Shown here: positions 7,686 to 14,160 of the stretch, piece after piece
Layout: each line of letters begins with the position of its first letter
How positions within the stretch are numbered: position 1 is the stretch's first letter
Source of the DNA: JAWVZH01 sp033722295
GTDB lineage: Bacteria > Bacteroidota > Bacteroidia > Chitinophagales > Saprospiraceae
Assembly (NCBI GenBank): GCA_033722295.1
Contig: JAWVZH010000058.1
Location: 1 to 16,565 of the forward strand
Direction: 5' to 3'
Length of the DNA: 16,565 nt
Program-made: the position numbers and the translations under genes
The notes under the pieces: model-generated
Told to the model about the DNA's origin: nothing
Database searches by the model: none
Seen by the model: only the letters and a program-made list of their open reading frames with translations

Positions 7686-8069
7686 TTATGAGCTTACGAT
7701 GGCAGTGGCCTCGATCTCTACAAGAAGGGGAGGCTCGATCAGGGCAGATACCTCTACCATGGTGGTCGCAGGCATGACATCATCGAAAAACTCGCCGTGT
7801 GCCTTGCCAACCTCTTTCCAGTTGCTGATCTCAGTTACATAGATCCGCGTACGGATAATATCTTTCTTTTCCCCTCCGAGAGCTTCCACTGCAGCTATAA
7901 TACGCTTGAGTATGTAATTGGTTTGCTCGTAGGCGTCATTTTCACCAACGATATTAGTGCCATCGGATGCAGTTGTCCCCGCCACTTCTATATGTTGACC
8001 TATGCGCTTGGCCCTGGCATACCCGACGATATTCTCCCATTGACTGCCGCTCAAATGAATCTGTGACAT
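7686..8069 (-). CDS. Rid-family (YjgF/YER057c/UK114) protein lacking the catalytic arginine
   Basis: The Rid fold is a small trimeric protein of about 130 residues. The classical member RidA hydrolyses reactive enamine/imine intermediates made by pyridoxal-phosphate enzymes. Here the start at ATG 8069 gives 127 residues; a TTG at 8087 would add six but lies inside the predicted -7 promoter box. Family segments are VAGTTASDG (29-37), RTRIYVTEI (73-81) and MVEVSAL with VEIEATAI (104-110, 117-124). In RidA the sequence PARS places an arginine that binds the substrate carboxylate; here it reads PATT (100-103), so T102 replaces the arginine. The protein therefore probably belongs to one of the Rid subfamilies without classical deaminase activity, and its function is unknown. 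It is followed after four bases by queE. Confidence 0.88.
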   Translation of the reverse strand: MSQIHLSGSQWENIVGYARAKRIGQHIEVAGTTASDGTNIVGENDAYEQTNYILKRIIAAVEALGGEKKDIIRTRIYVTEISNWKEVGKAHGEFFDDVMPATTMVEVSALIEPPLLVEIEATAIVSS

Positions 8070-8084
8070 GAAAGTGATTTTCGT

Positions 8085-8092
8085 CAAATGTA
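8085..8092 (-). promoter_or_regulatory. Predicted -7 box upstream of the Rid-family gene
   Basis: The minus strand reads TACATTTG here, an exact match to the Bacteroidota -7 consensus TAnnTTTG, ending 15 bases before the chosen ATG. The only clear space between gmhB and the Rid gene (64 bases) holds it. No convincing -33 TTG is present at the expected distance, so this may be a weak or activator-dependent promoter, or chance. Confidence 0.4.
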
Positions 8093-8133
8093 AGTATTAA
8101 TAGGATTCCAGAACTTTCATGCAGGACTTTCCT

Positions 8134-8676
8134 TCATTCGCTGAATTGCCGTGCAAACTGTATAAGAGATCCATAACTGGGCACACTTTTAAACCTTTCA
8201 TTGTCGATCCTTTCCTCGGGGTTTTCTATGAGGATCACTTCCATCCCCAGATTTATACCGAATTCCAGATCACTTTCCTTATCGCCGATCATCAGACTGT
8301 TCTTAAAGTCGATCTCAGGAAATCGAGATTTGGCTCGAAGTGCCATTACCGGGGAGGGCTTTCGGCAATTACCGGGAACCTCAGAAAGCTCAGGGCAATG
8401 AAACACGCCATCGATCCTTCCGCCAAAGGCTTCGATACATGCTGTCATTCTTTGGTGAATATCATGGAGATCATCTTCGGTCATAAGTTTCTTGCCGATC
8501 CCCTGCTGATTAGTGACTATAATTACTCTGTCGAATTTGTCGGCGAGTACAGACATCGCCTCCAGGGCCCCCGGCAGAAAGTAGAATTCTTTCCACGATC
8601 TGGCATATCTATCCTTGGGAGGACGATTGATGACTCCATCCCTGTCGAGAAAAAGTGTAGAGCAAACATCGGTCAT
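8134..8676 (-). CDS. gmhB: HAD-family phosphatase, probable D-glycero-D-manno-heptose-1,7-bisphosphate 7-phosphatase
   Basis: GmhB removes the 7-phosphate from heptose 1,7-bisphosphate in the route to ADP-heptose for lipopolysaccharide. The 180-residue protein has all HAD motifs: LFLDRDGVIN (8-17, nucleophile D11 and acid/base D13), IVTNQQGIG (53-61), CRKPSP (104-109, K106) and MIGDKESD (129-136, D132 and D136). Length and the RKP segment fit GmhB and related histidinol phosphatases. The zinc loop of classical GmhB (C-x-H ... C-x-C) is reduced: C94 is followed by P-E, losing the histidine, and only one cysteine (C104) remains before RKP. It may therefore lack zinc or use another substrate. 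It starts two bases after the gmhA stop, which supports the heptose assignment. A histidinol-phosphatase role is the main alternative. Confidence 0.8.
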   Translation of the reverse strand: MTDVCSTLFLDRDGVINRPPKDRYARSWKEFYFLPGALEAMSVLADKFDRVIIVTNQQGIGKKLMTEDDLHDIHQRMTACIEAFGGRIDGVFHCPELSEVPGNCRKPSPVMALRAKSRFPEIDFKNSLMIGDKESDLEFGINLGMEVILIENPEERIDNERFKSVPSYGSLIQFARQFSE

Positions 8677-8678
8677 TA

Positions 8679-9254
8679 TTATGTATTAGGGGCCCACTTC
8701 TCTTCGATCAGGCCACACAGTATATGGCCCAGCAGAATATGACATTCCTGTATCCTGGCGGTATCCTTACTGGGAACACGGACCAGTTGATCCAGTTTTC
8801 CTGCCAACTGGCCTCCACTCGCGCCGGTCCAGCCATATATGGTCATCTCCAACTCCTGAGCTTTCTTGACGGCTTCGAGGATATTTACGGAGTTTCCTGA
8901 TGTCGACAGTACAAGGAGTACATCATTTTCCTTGCCGATCCCCTCGATCTGTCTTGAAAAGACATAATCAAAACCATAGTCGTTAGCAGCAGCAGTAAGG
9001 TGGGAAAAATTGGTGCCTAAGGCCAGGGCCGGAATAGCACCTCGTTCTTTTTTAAATCTGACAGACAGTTCGGCAGCGATGTGTTGAGCATCTGCAGCGC
9101 TGCCTCCGTTCCCACAGATCAAAAGTTTTCCATTATTCTTCATTTTGCCGGTGACCTCTTCGGCCATCGCTTTCAATTGGGCGGGTATATCGGAGTTCAG
9201 CACTTTACGCTTCACATCAATACTGTCCTGTATGATCTTCCGGATATCTTCCAT
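8679..9254 (-). CDS. gmhA: Phosphoheptose isomerase (sedoheptulose-7-phosphate isomerase)
   Basis: GmhA converts sedoheptulose 7-phosphate to D-glycero-D-manno-heptose 7-phosphate, the first step of ADP-heptose synthesis. The 191-residue SIS-domain protein has ICGNGGSAADAQHIAAEL (46-63), the phosphate-binding segment STSGNS (117-122) and IQECHILLGHILC (168-180). H58, E62, Q169 and H177 keep the spacing of the zinc and catalytic residues H61, E65, Q172 and H180 of the Escherichia coli enzyme, so it should be active. Its ATG overlaps the stop codon of the upstream glycosyltransferase by one base (TAATG), which suggests translational coupling. gmhB follows two bases later. The heptose kinase and the epimerase are not in the window. 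Confidence 0.93.
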   Translation of the reverse strand: MEDIRKIIQDSIDVKRKVLNSDIPAQLKAMAEEVTGKMKNNGKLLICGNGGSAADAQHIAAELSVRFKKERGAIPALALGTNFSHLTAAANDYGFDYVFSRQIEGIGKENDVLLVLSTSGNSVNILEAVKKAQELEMTIYGWTGASGGQLAGKLDQLVRVPSKDTARIQECHILLGHILCGLIEEKWAPNT

Positions 9255-10201
9255 TACAGCGTTTCTTCGATGATGTATGTATTTCTGTCCGGAGAGTTTC
9301 TCGCTACCAGTTCAGCAAGAAATCCTGCCAGGAAAAGTTGAGTTCCGATCACCATAGACGTGAGGGCAATATAAAACCACGACATATTCGCAATATTCTT
9401 GGCTGGCCATCCCATTTGCATATAGTAAAGTTTTGAACCTCCGATATAGGCAAAAAGCAGGAACCCCAGAACAAAGACCAGTATTCCCATGACCCCGAAG
9501 AAATGCATGGGCCTTTTTCCAAACTTTCCGACGAAGAGTATTGATAAAAGGTCGAGTGGGCCGCGGATAAAACGCTCCATTCCGAATTTACTGCTGCCAT
9601 ATTTACGCGCCTGGTGAGCGACAACCTTCTCTCCGATCTTGTCGTAGCCTTTCCATTTGGCCATGACAGGTATATACCTGTGCATCTCACCATAGACTTC
9701 TATATTTTTCACAACATCACGTCGGTACGCCTTCAATCCGCAGTTGAAATCATTCAATTTGATACCGGAAATCGCCCGAACTACGGCATTATAAAGCTTG
9801 GTGGGAATTGTTTTGGTAATAGGGTCATATCTTTTCTTCTTCCACCCTGAAACGATCTCGTAGTCCCCACTACGGATCATTTCATACATCGATGGGATTT
9901 CTTCAGGGCTGTCTTGAAGATCGGCATCCATGGTGACGACAACACTTCCACGCGCCTTTTCGAAGCCCTTTTGAAGAGCTGCAGACTTGCCATAGTTACG
10001 TGTGAATTTCAGTCCCTTAATAAAATCGTACTCTTCTTTCAGGGATCTTATCACAGACCAACTATTATCCCTGCTGCCATCATCCACAAGGATCATCTCG
10101 TACGAGAATGGATGGGAAGACAGAGCCTCTTTGGTCCACCTGACCAATTCTGGAAGTGAACCCTCTTCATTGAATACTGGAACAACTATGGAAATATCCA
10201 T
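9254..10201 (-). CDS. Family 2 glycosyltransferase, polyprenyl-phosphate sugar transferase type
   Basis: The protein is a membrane-anchored GT-A enzyme of 315 residues, like GtrB, ArnC and dolichol-phosphate mannose synthases, which move a sugar from a nucleotide donor to a polyprenyl phosphate on the cytoplasmic face. Seen in the sequence: ISIVVPVFNEEGSL (3-16), VDDGSRD (39-45), the metal-binding stretch MDADLQDSPEEI (91-102), NDFNCGLKAYRRD (150-162) and the basic loop HQARKYGSSKF (196-206). Two membrane helices follow, about 233-252 and 275-298. The sugar is not readable from the sequence. It starts five bases after the DUF4199 gene and overlaps gmhA by one base, so it is probably part of an envelope glycan operon. 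Confidence 0.9.
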   Translation of the reverse strand: MDISIVVPVFNEEGSLPELVRWTKEALSSHPFSYEMILVDDGSRDNSWSVIRSLKEEYDFIKGLKFTRNYGKSAALQKGFEKARGSVVVTMDADLQDSPEEIPSMYEMIRSGDYEIVSGWKKKRYDPITKTIPTKLYNAVVRAISGIKLNDFNCGLKAYRRDVVKNIEVYGEMHRYIPVMAKWKGYDKIGEKVVAHQARKYGSSKFGMERFIRGPLDLLSILFVGKFGKRPMHFFGVMGILVFVLGFLLFAYIGGSKLYYMQMGWPAKNIANMSWFYIALTSMVIGTQLFLAGFLAELVARNSPDRNTYIIEETL

Positions 10202-10206
10202 ATCTA

Positions 10207-10731
10207 TTATGACAACAACTCGTTTTCAGGATCTTTCTTCTGTACAAAAAGAGCAATAATGGCAGCAATGGGCAATCCAAAACAAAGCAATCCCCAAAAC
10301 ATTCCCATTATGGTATTCATTAGCGACGGCTTCGTACTTTCTTTCAGGTTTTCTATTTGTTCGTCCGTCATTTCAGTGCCGAATAGATTCATCATCTTTT
10401 CCTGCATTTCCATTGCCGTTTTCATCTGTTCTTCCGCAAGTGACGGGTCGATCAGATTGGTAAGAATATAGGAAAATAACATGGTCAGAACGAAGTAGAT
10501 CAATATCGTGAGAAGAGCAGGCACCAGAGCCTGAGCCCAGGTCATATACCCTCCCTGTAATTCTCTTTCTTCCTGCGCCGCCTTCACTGCACAGTAGATC
10601 ATTATTATTGTCGGTATCAAGCCTGCCACAAATCCATTGAGCATGGACGGACTGATGATATATAGAATCAGAGTGAAGGCTATACCAATACCTCCCGCTG
10701 TTAATCCCCATTTAACGAATGGCTTTTGCAT
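10207..10731 (-). CDS. DUF4199 family membrane protein
   Basis: This is a 174-residue integral membrane protein of unknown function of a type found mainly in Bacteroidota. Four hydrophobic segments are visible: about 8-26, 33-50, 68-92 and 145-165. A charged, Met- and Glu-rich stretch lies between the third and fourth (about 97-138, with EEQMKTAMEMQEKMM at 100-114), probably a helix outside the membrane. The motif GGYMTWAQAL (60-69) after the second helix is typical of the family. The glycosyltransferase gene follows after five bases, so the two are very likely cotranslated and may act together at the membrane. Upstream is a 65-base gap to the dihydroorotase-like gene with no clear promoter. 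Confidence 0.82.
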   Translation of the reverse strand: MQKPFVKWGLTAGGIGIAFTLILYIISPSMLNGFVAGLIPTIIMIYCAVKAAQEERELQGGYMTWAQALVPALLTILIYFVLTMLFSYILTNLIDPSLAEEQMKTAMEMQEKMMNLFGTEMTDEQIENLKESTKPSLMNTIMGMFWGLLCFGLPIAAIIALFVQKKDPENELLS

Positions 10732-10796
10732 AGAACGTGGGTTTTTTGTTTAGTGCTAAATTAACTATTCTACAGCGTAGATAAGGCAGGCAGGTA

Positions 10797-12065
10797 CTAG
10801 ATATCAATATTCCAATGGACTTTATCCTTTACAAAAGTACCTATCACACATCCTGAAAAGCTCTTATTAAGAAGTGATGTATTTTTTGATTTGGAATGGA
10901 TCTTGTCAAAAGTCCACTCATGATCAGGGTGAAACATTGTAGCTTCAAAGACATGGCCTGATTCTATACTAGGTATTCCCAGTCCCAGCAGGTGTCTTGG
11001 GTTATGGCAAAGACACTTAACCATGGTCTCTATATCGATGTCATCATTTAGATAGGTGGCAAGCAGAGGGAAGACGGTTTGTAGACCCAGGCAACCGGGA
11101 TCTGCATCAAAGAAGGCCATCTCCTTACGTTCTTCTTCAAGTGGGATGTGTTGACTGCAGATGATCTGTATGGTACCTTTTTTCAGGGCTTTGATAAGAC
11201 TTTTCTGATCGCTTTTGCTTCTGAGAGGTGGTACCAACTTCAGGTTATGATCGAACGAGAGGACGTCTTCATCTGTCATACACAAATTGAATATCCCTAC
11301 CGAAGAGGATATTGCCGACCCCTTCTTTTTTATTTTTTTAAGTTCTTTTACCCCTTCATTGGTGCTTATCAGATGACAGCACAGGCGTCCTCCTGTGTAC
11401 TCTACGATATCCAGGTTTCGTTTGAGCCTGGCAACTTCGGATTTAACAGGTTGACCTTTAATGCCCATCATTGCGCTTGCCTTACCTTCATGTACCTGAG
11501 CTTCGGGGACGAGATTCTGGTTGAGTGGTTGATCGATGACCAGACCATCAAATCTCAGTGCATAGTTCAAGGCTCTCAGAAGAAGACCTTCATTATCGAT
11601 AGGTTGTTGACCATCGGAGAACGCCACTGCTCCAGCTTCGTGCATATCCTGCAATTCAGCCAGGTCGACACCTTTACATTCTTTACTCACTGCACCTATC
11701 GGATGTATGTGTATCGGAAGGGTTGTGGATCGGTTCTTCCAATATGCTATCATGGAAGCAGAATCCATCACAGGATCTGTATTAGGAAATGGTGCCAACG
11801 CGGAATACCCGCCTGCAAGCGCTGCGCGGGATACTGATTCGAGATCTTCGCGATGCTCATAACCCGGGTCGCCAACTTGTGTTCCTATGTCCAGCCAGCC
11901 CGGAGAAAGACAAGCACCAGTTACTTCCACCGACCTGACACCAGAGGAAGGGATATTCTTACCGATCTTTTCGATCTTCCCTTTTTTGACTAAAAGGTCA
12001 ACAGTCTTTCCATGATGCTTGGAGGAGGGGTCAACGATCTTTACTTTTCGAAGTAGAATCTGCAT
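10797..12065 (-). CDS. Dihydroorotase-like protein without metal ligands (pseudo-dihydroorotase)
   Basis: The 422-residue protein has the amidohydrolase fold and layout of dihydroorotase: an N-terminal beta segment (LLVKKGKIEKIGK, 24-36), then SPGWLDIG (54-61), GYEHREDLESVSRAALAGG (68-86), PFPNTDPVMD (92-101) and HNPRHLLGL (354-362). The catalytic equipment is mostly gone. The metal motif D-x-H-x-H-x-R becomes D59-I-G61-T-Q63-V-G65, losing both histidines and the substrate arginine. The region of the third ligand reads IDQPL (177-181). The catalytic aspartate in the D-H-x-P-H motif is replaced (SQHIPL, 304-309, D to Q305 and the second H to L309). H231 before LIST remains. Hydrolysis of dihydroorotate is therefore unlikely. 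Inactive dihydroorotase homologues are known to support aspartate transcarbamoylase assembly in some bacteria; a structural or new role is possible here. It starts one base after the BatA-like gene. Confidence 0.85.
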   Translation of the reverse strand: MQILLRKVKIVDPSSKHHGKTVDLLVKKGKIEKIGKNIPSSGVRSVEVTGACLSPGWLDIGTQVGDPGYEHREDLESVSRAALAGGYSALAPFPNTDPVMDSASMIAYWKNRSTTLPIHIHPIGAVSKECKGVDLAELQDMHEAGAVAFSDGQQPIDNEGLLLRALNYALRFDGLVIDQPLNQNLVPEAQVHEGKASAMMGIKGQPVKSEVARLKRNLDIVEYTGGRLCCHLISTNEGVKELKKIKKKGSAISSSVGIFNLCMTDEDVLSFDHNLKLVPPLRSKSDQKSLIKALKKGTIQIICSQHIPLEEERKEMAFFDADPGCLGLQTVFPLLATYLNDDIDIETMVKCLCHNPRHLLGLGIPSIESGHVFEATMFHPDHEWTFDKIHSKSKNTSLLNKSFSGCVIGTFVKDKVHWNIDI

Positions 12066-12066
12066 T

Positions 12067-14085
12067 TTAAATCTTCCAGAATCTCAGCAATAGTTGTTCT
12101 GCTGCAAGAAACAATAGTGTGAAGATAAGCAGCCATTTCCAAAGAGGCTGTCCTTCTTCGGATTCTTTAAGTACCTGGGCGAGGCTAGTCTGATTTCCGG
12201 AGTCGATGATCCTGATTTCTTCACCGAGTTTTTCCTTGATTTCGTCAGAGGTGTAGTAGCTTAATTCTGACTCAGTCCTGTCATAGTTGAATGCGATCTT
12301 CTGTACAAGCTGGTCACCCGCATACAGATCGTAAATTCCAGCCTCTTCGATCTGTTCATTGACATTGATCAAGGTATTGGGACCGATCCTGGTAATGCCG
12401 GGAATGAAATTTACGGCACCCTTGATTTCCAGGATCTTTTGCTCATAGTCCCAATCCCCCTGGACCTGGATGAGATCATCGGCACCTATGGTGTGGGACA
12501 TTTCATAGGATTCTGAAGTGCTCAGCGCCATCTTGTATAACATGGGTATGAAGATCTCCGCATCGTTGGCCAGACTATTGTATGTTTTGTCAATGGGCGA
12601 AACACTTAGATACACCCGCCCTTTGTCTACCGTGAATTTACTGATGAAACTACCGCCGTCCCTGAATCTTAATAAGGTTTCCTCTCCACGGCCGGAGCGA
12701 TCCAATTCAAAGGACCAGTTGGCGGACGGCAGCCGGATATTTTCATTGACACGTGTAAATACGTCATCGAAGATGAATTCACTGGTATTGATATAACTTA
12801 CCTCTCTTACAGCTCTTCGGGGATCTGTCAACCGATGGACATTCAGTTTTTGCAAGAAGTTGTTGTACTCCTCGAGAACTATGTTCTGGGAAGGGAAAAT
12901 GAGTAAATTTCCTCCTGACCGGATGTACTCTGAAAGCTCATTGCTCAATCCTGTCGACAGAGAGGTGAGACCTTCCAGTATGACCATATCTTGTGAGGCC
13001 AGCCTCGAATAATCCACCTGTCTTGCAGATTGAAAGGTCATATCCATATTGTCCATACTCTTCAGGGCTGTTGCCATGTATGCATCAGGCCTGGTGTCGC
13101 TGAGCACCATTGCGCTCAGTTCTTCCTGGACTTCAAATGAGAGAAAATAATGATCGTCGAACGTGACAGGATGATCTGTCAGCTTGATCTCTATATGTTG
13201 CCAACCGGGAGTGCTTATCGAGAAATTAAAAGTATCGGTTACTGTATCTCCCGCCTCAAGGTCAATGACAGACACAGGTTTTTCCTGGCCCTGGTGAAAG
13301 AACGACAGCCTGACATTCTCGGCTGGGGCATTTCCGCGGTTGGTCAGCCGAACGAAGACAGTATTGGGCTCATTCAGCCGTGCTACTGGAGAGCTCAGCC
13401 AGGCAGAATCTATACTCACATTACTCTCTTCGACACTTTGGAGGGGTAGAGCATAATTTTGAAAAGTCGTATCCTGAAGCGTTGAAAGGTCAACGATGCT
13501 TTTTTGAAAATCGGATATCCAGTAAATGTTGCGATATCGGGTGTTTGAAGAATTGAGTAACTGCTTCTGCCTGTTTTGAACGTCAGATAATAGCTTTACC
13601 GAAGGAGTGATCTCTATCTCTTCCACGAGGCTCAAGGCTTCTTCCCTGTCCACAAGCCTTTGGTGGCTGCCTTTGAAATCATGAGTGAGGACCTGAATAA
13701 GGTCATCTTCATTATGACTTGTTATCACTTCCCGTGCATAAGCCTTGGCTTTCTCGAGCAGGATCACATCTGCTGCCTTTGCCTCCATGCTAAAGGAATT
13801 GTCGATAAAAACACTGGAGGCTTTCCTGCCAATTCTGGCCTCATCACGATGTAAAAATGGCAGGGCAAAAGCCAGTACCAGACAGGTCAGCGCCAGTACC
13901 CGGGCAAGCAGCACCAACAAGTTTCTCAGTTTGCTCCTGGCAGCGGTCTCCTCCTTTATAGATTTCAGGAATCGAACATTTGTGAAATAGACCTTTTTAA
14001 ATCTTCTGAAGTAGAAAAGATGTATGATCACGGGTATGGCTATGACAGCCAGGGCCCAAAGAAAATATGGATAGAGAAACTGCAT
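12067..14085 (-). CDS. BatA-like membrane protein with VWA-like and C-terminal amidotransferase-like regions
   Basis: The 672-residue protein begins with the aerotolerance-regulator N-terminal domain: a first membrane helix (about 6-25, FLYPYFLWALAVIAIPVIIH at 3-22) followed by HLFYFRRFKKV (22-32) and a second helix (about 57-78). A von Willebrand A-like domain follows, with the metal-site motif D95-N-S97-F-S99 and a later YWISDF (188-193). Residues about 222-320 look like an Ig-like/CARDB domain. Residues about 323-400, including DMVILEG (366-372) and YIRSGGNLLIFP (387-398), resemble a class I glutamine-amidotransferase fold. A final membrane helix lies at about 646-668. Proteins of this layout sit in the inner membrane facing the periplasm; their exact function is unknown. 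A TATGTTTG box lies upstream. The dihydroorotase-like gene starts one base after its stop. Confidence 0.85.
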   Translation of the reverse strand: MQFLYPYFLWALAVIAIPVIIHLFYFRRFKKVYFTNVRFLKSIKEETAARSKLRNLLVLLARVLALTCLVLAFALPFLHRDEARIGRKASSVFIDNSFSMEAKAADVILLEKAKAYAREVITSHNEDDLIQVLTHDFKGSHQRLVDREEALSLVEEIEITPSVKLLSDVQNRQKQLLNSSNTRYRNIYWISDFQKSIVDLSTLQDTTFQNYALPLQSVEESNVSIDSAWLSSPVARLNEPNTVFVRLTNRGNAPAENVRLSFFHQGQEKPVSVIDLEAGDTVTDTFNFSISTPGWQHIEIKLTDHPVTFDDHYFLSFEVQEELSAMVLSDTRPDAYMATALKSMDNMDMTFQSARQVDYSRLASQDMVILEGLTSLSTGLSNELSEYIRSGGNLLIFPSQNIVLEEYNNFLQKLNVHRLTDPRRAVREVSYINTSEFIFDDVFTRVNENIRLPSANWSFELDRSGRGEETLLRFRDGGSFISKFTVDKGRVYLSVSPIDKTYNSLANDAEIFIPMLYKMALSTSESYEMSHTIGADDLIQVQGDWDYEQKILEIKGAVNFIPGITRIGPNTLINVNEQIEEAGIYDLYAGDQLVQKIAFNYDRTESELSYYTSDEIKEKLGEEIRIIDSGNQTSLAQVLKESEEGQPLWKWLLIFTLLFLAAEQLLLRFWKI

Positions 14086-14129
14086 ATAGGATTAACGACT
14101 ATTCAGTTGAACTATTGACAACAGCCGGG

Positions 14130-14137
14130 CAAACATA
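14130..14137 (-). promoter_or_regulatory. Predicted -7 box upstream of the BatA-like gene
   Basis: The minus strand reads TATGTTTG, an exact TAnnTTTG match, 44 bases before the BatA-like ATG, in the 75-base gap after the M28 gene. A TTTG lies further upstream at 14169-14166 but 28 bases away, which is too far for the usual 19-21. It is a reasonable site for an internal promoter feeding the BatA, dihydroorotase-like and downstream genes. Confidence 0.4.
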
Positions 14138-14160
14138 TGATTTTTTATGTGGAATGTCGC

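Noticed and set aside
7682..7700. preQ1 riboswitch or leader before queE
   Set aside because: Only four bases separate the Rid-family stop from the queE GTG, leaving no space for a structured leader.
8085..8087. TTG start for the Rid-family protein
   Set aside because: It would add six residues not typical of the family and falls within an exact TAnnTTTG promoter box; ATG at 8069 is better.
8119..8742. 207-codon open frame on the plus strand
   Set aside because: It lies opposite gmhB, whose HAD motifs are all intact, and its translation shows no domain or natural composition. It is a shadow frame.
10732..10796. Promoter for the DUF4199 gene
   Set aside because: The best match, TAATTTAG on the minus strand, misses the consensus at the TTTG end and lacks a -33 element.
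11148..11837. 229-codon open frame on the plus strand
   Set aside because: It is antisense to the dihydroorotase-like gene and rich in Cys, Phe and Tyr without any recognisable motif. The minus-strand gene explains the region.
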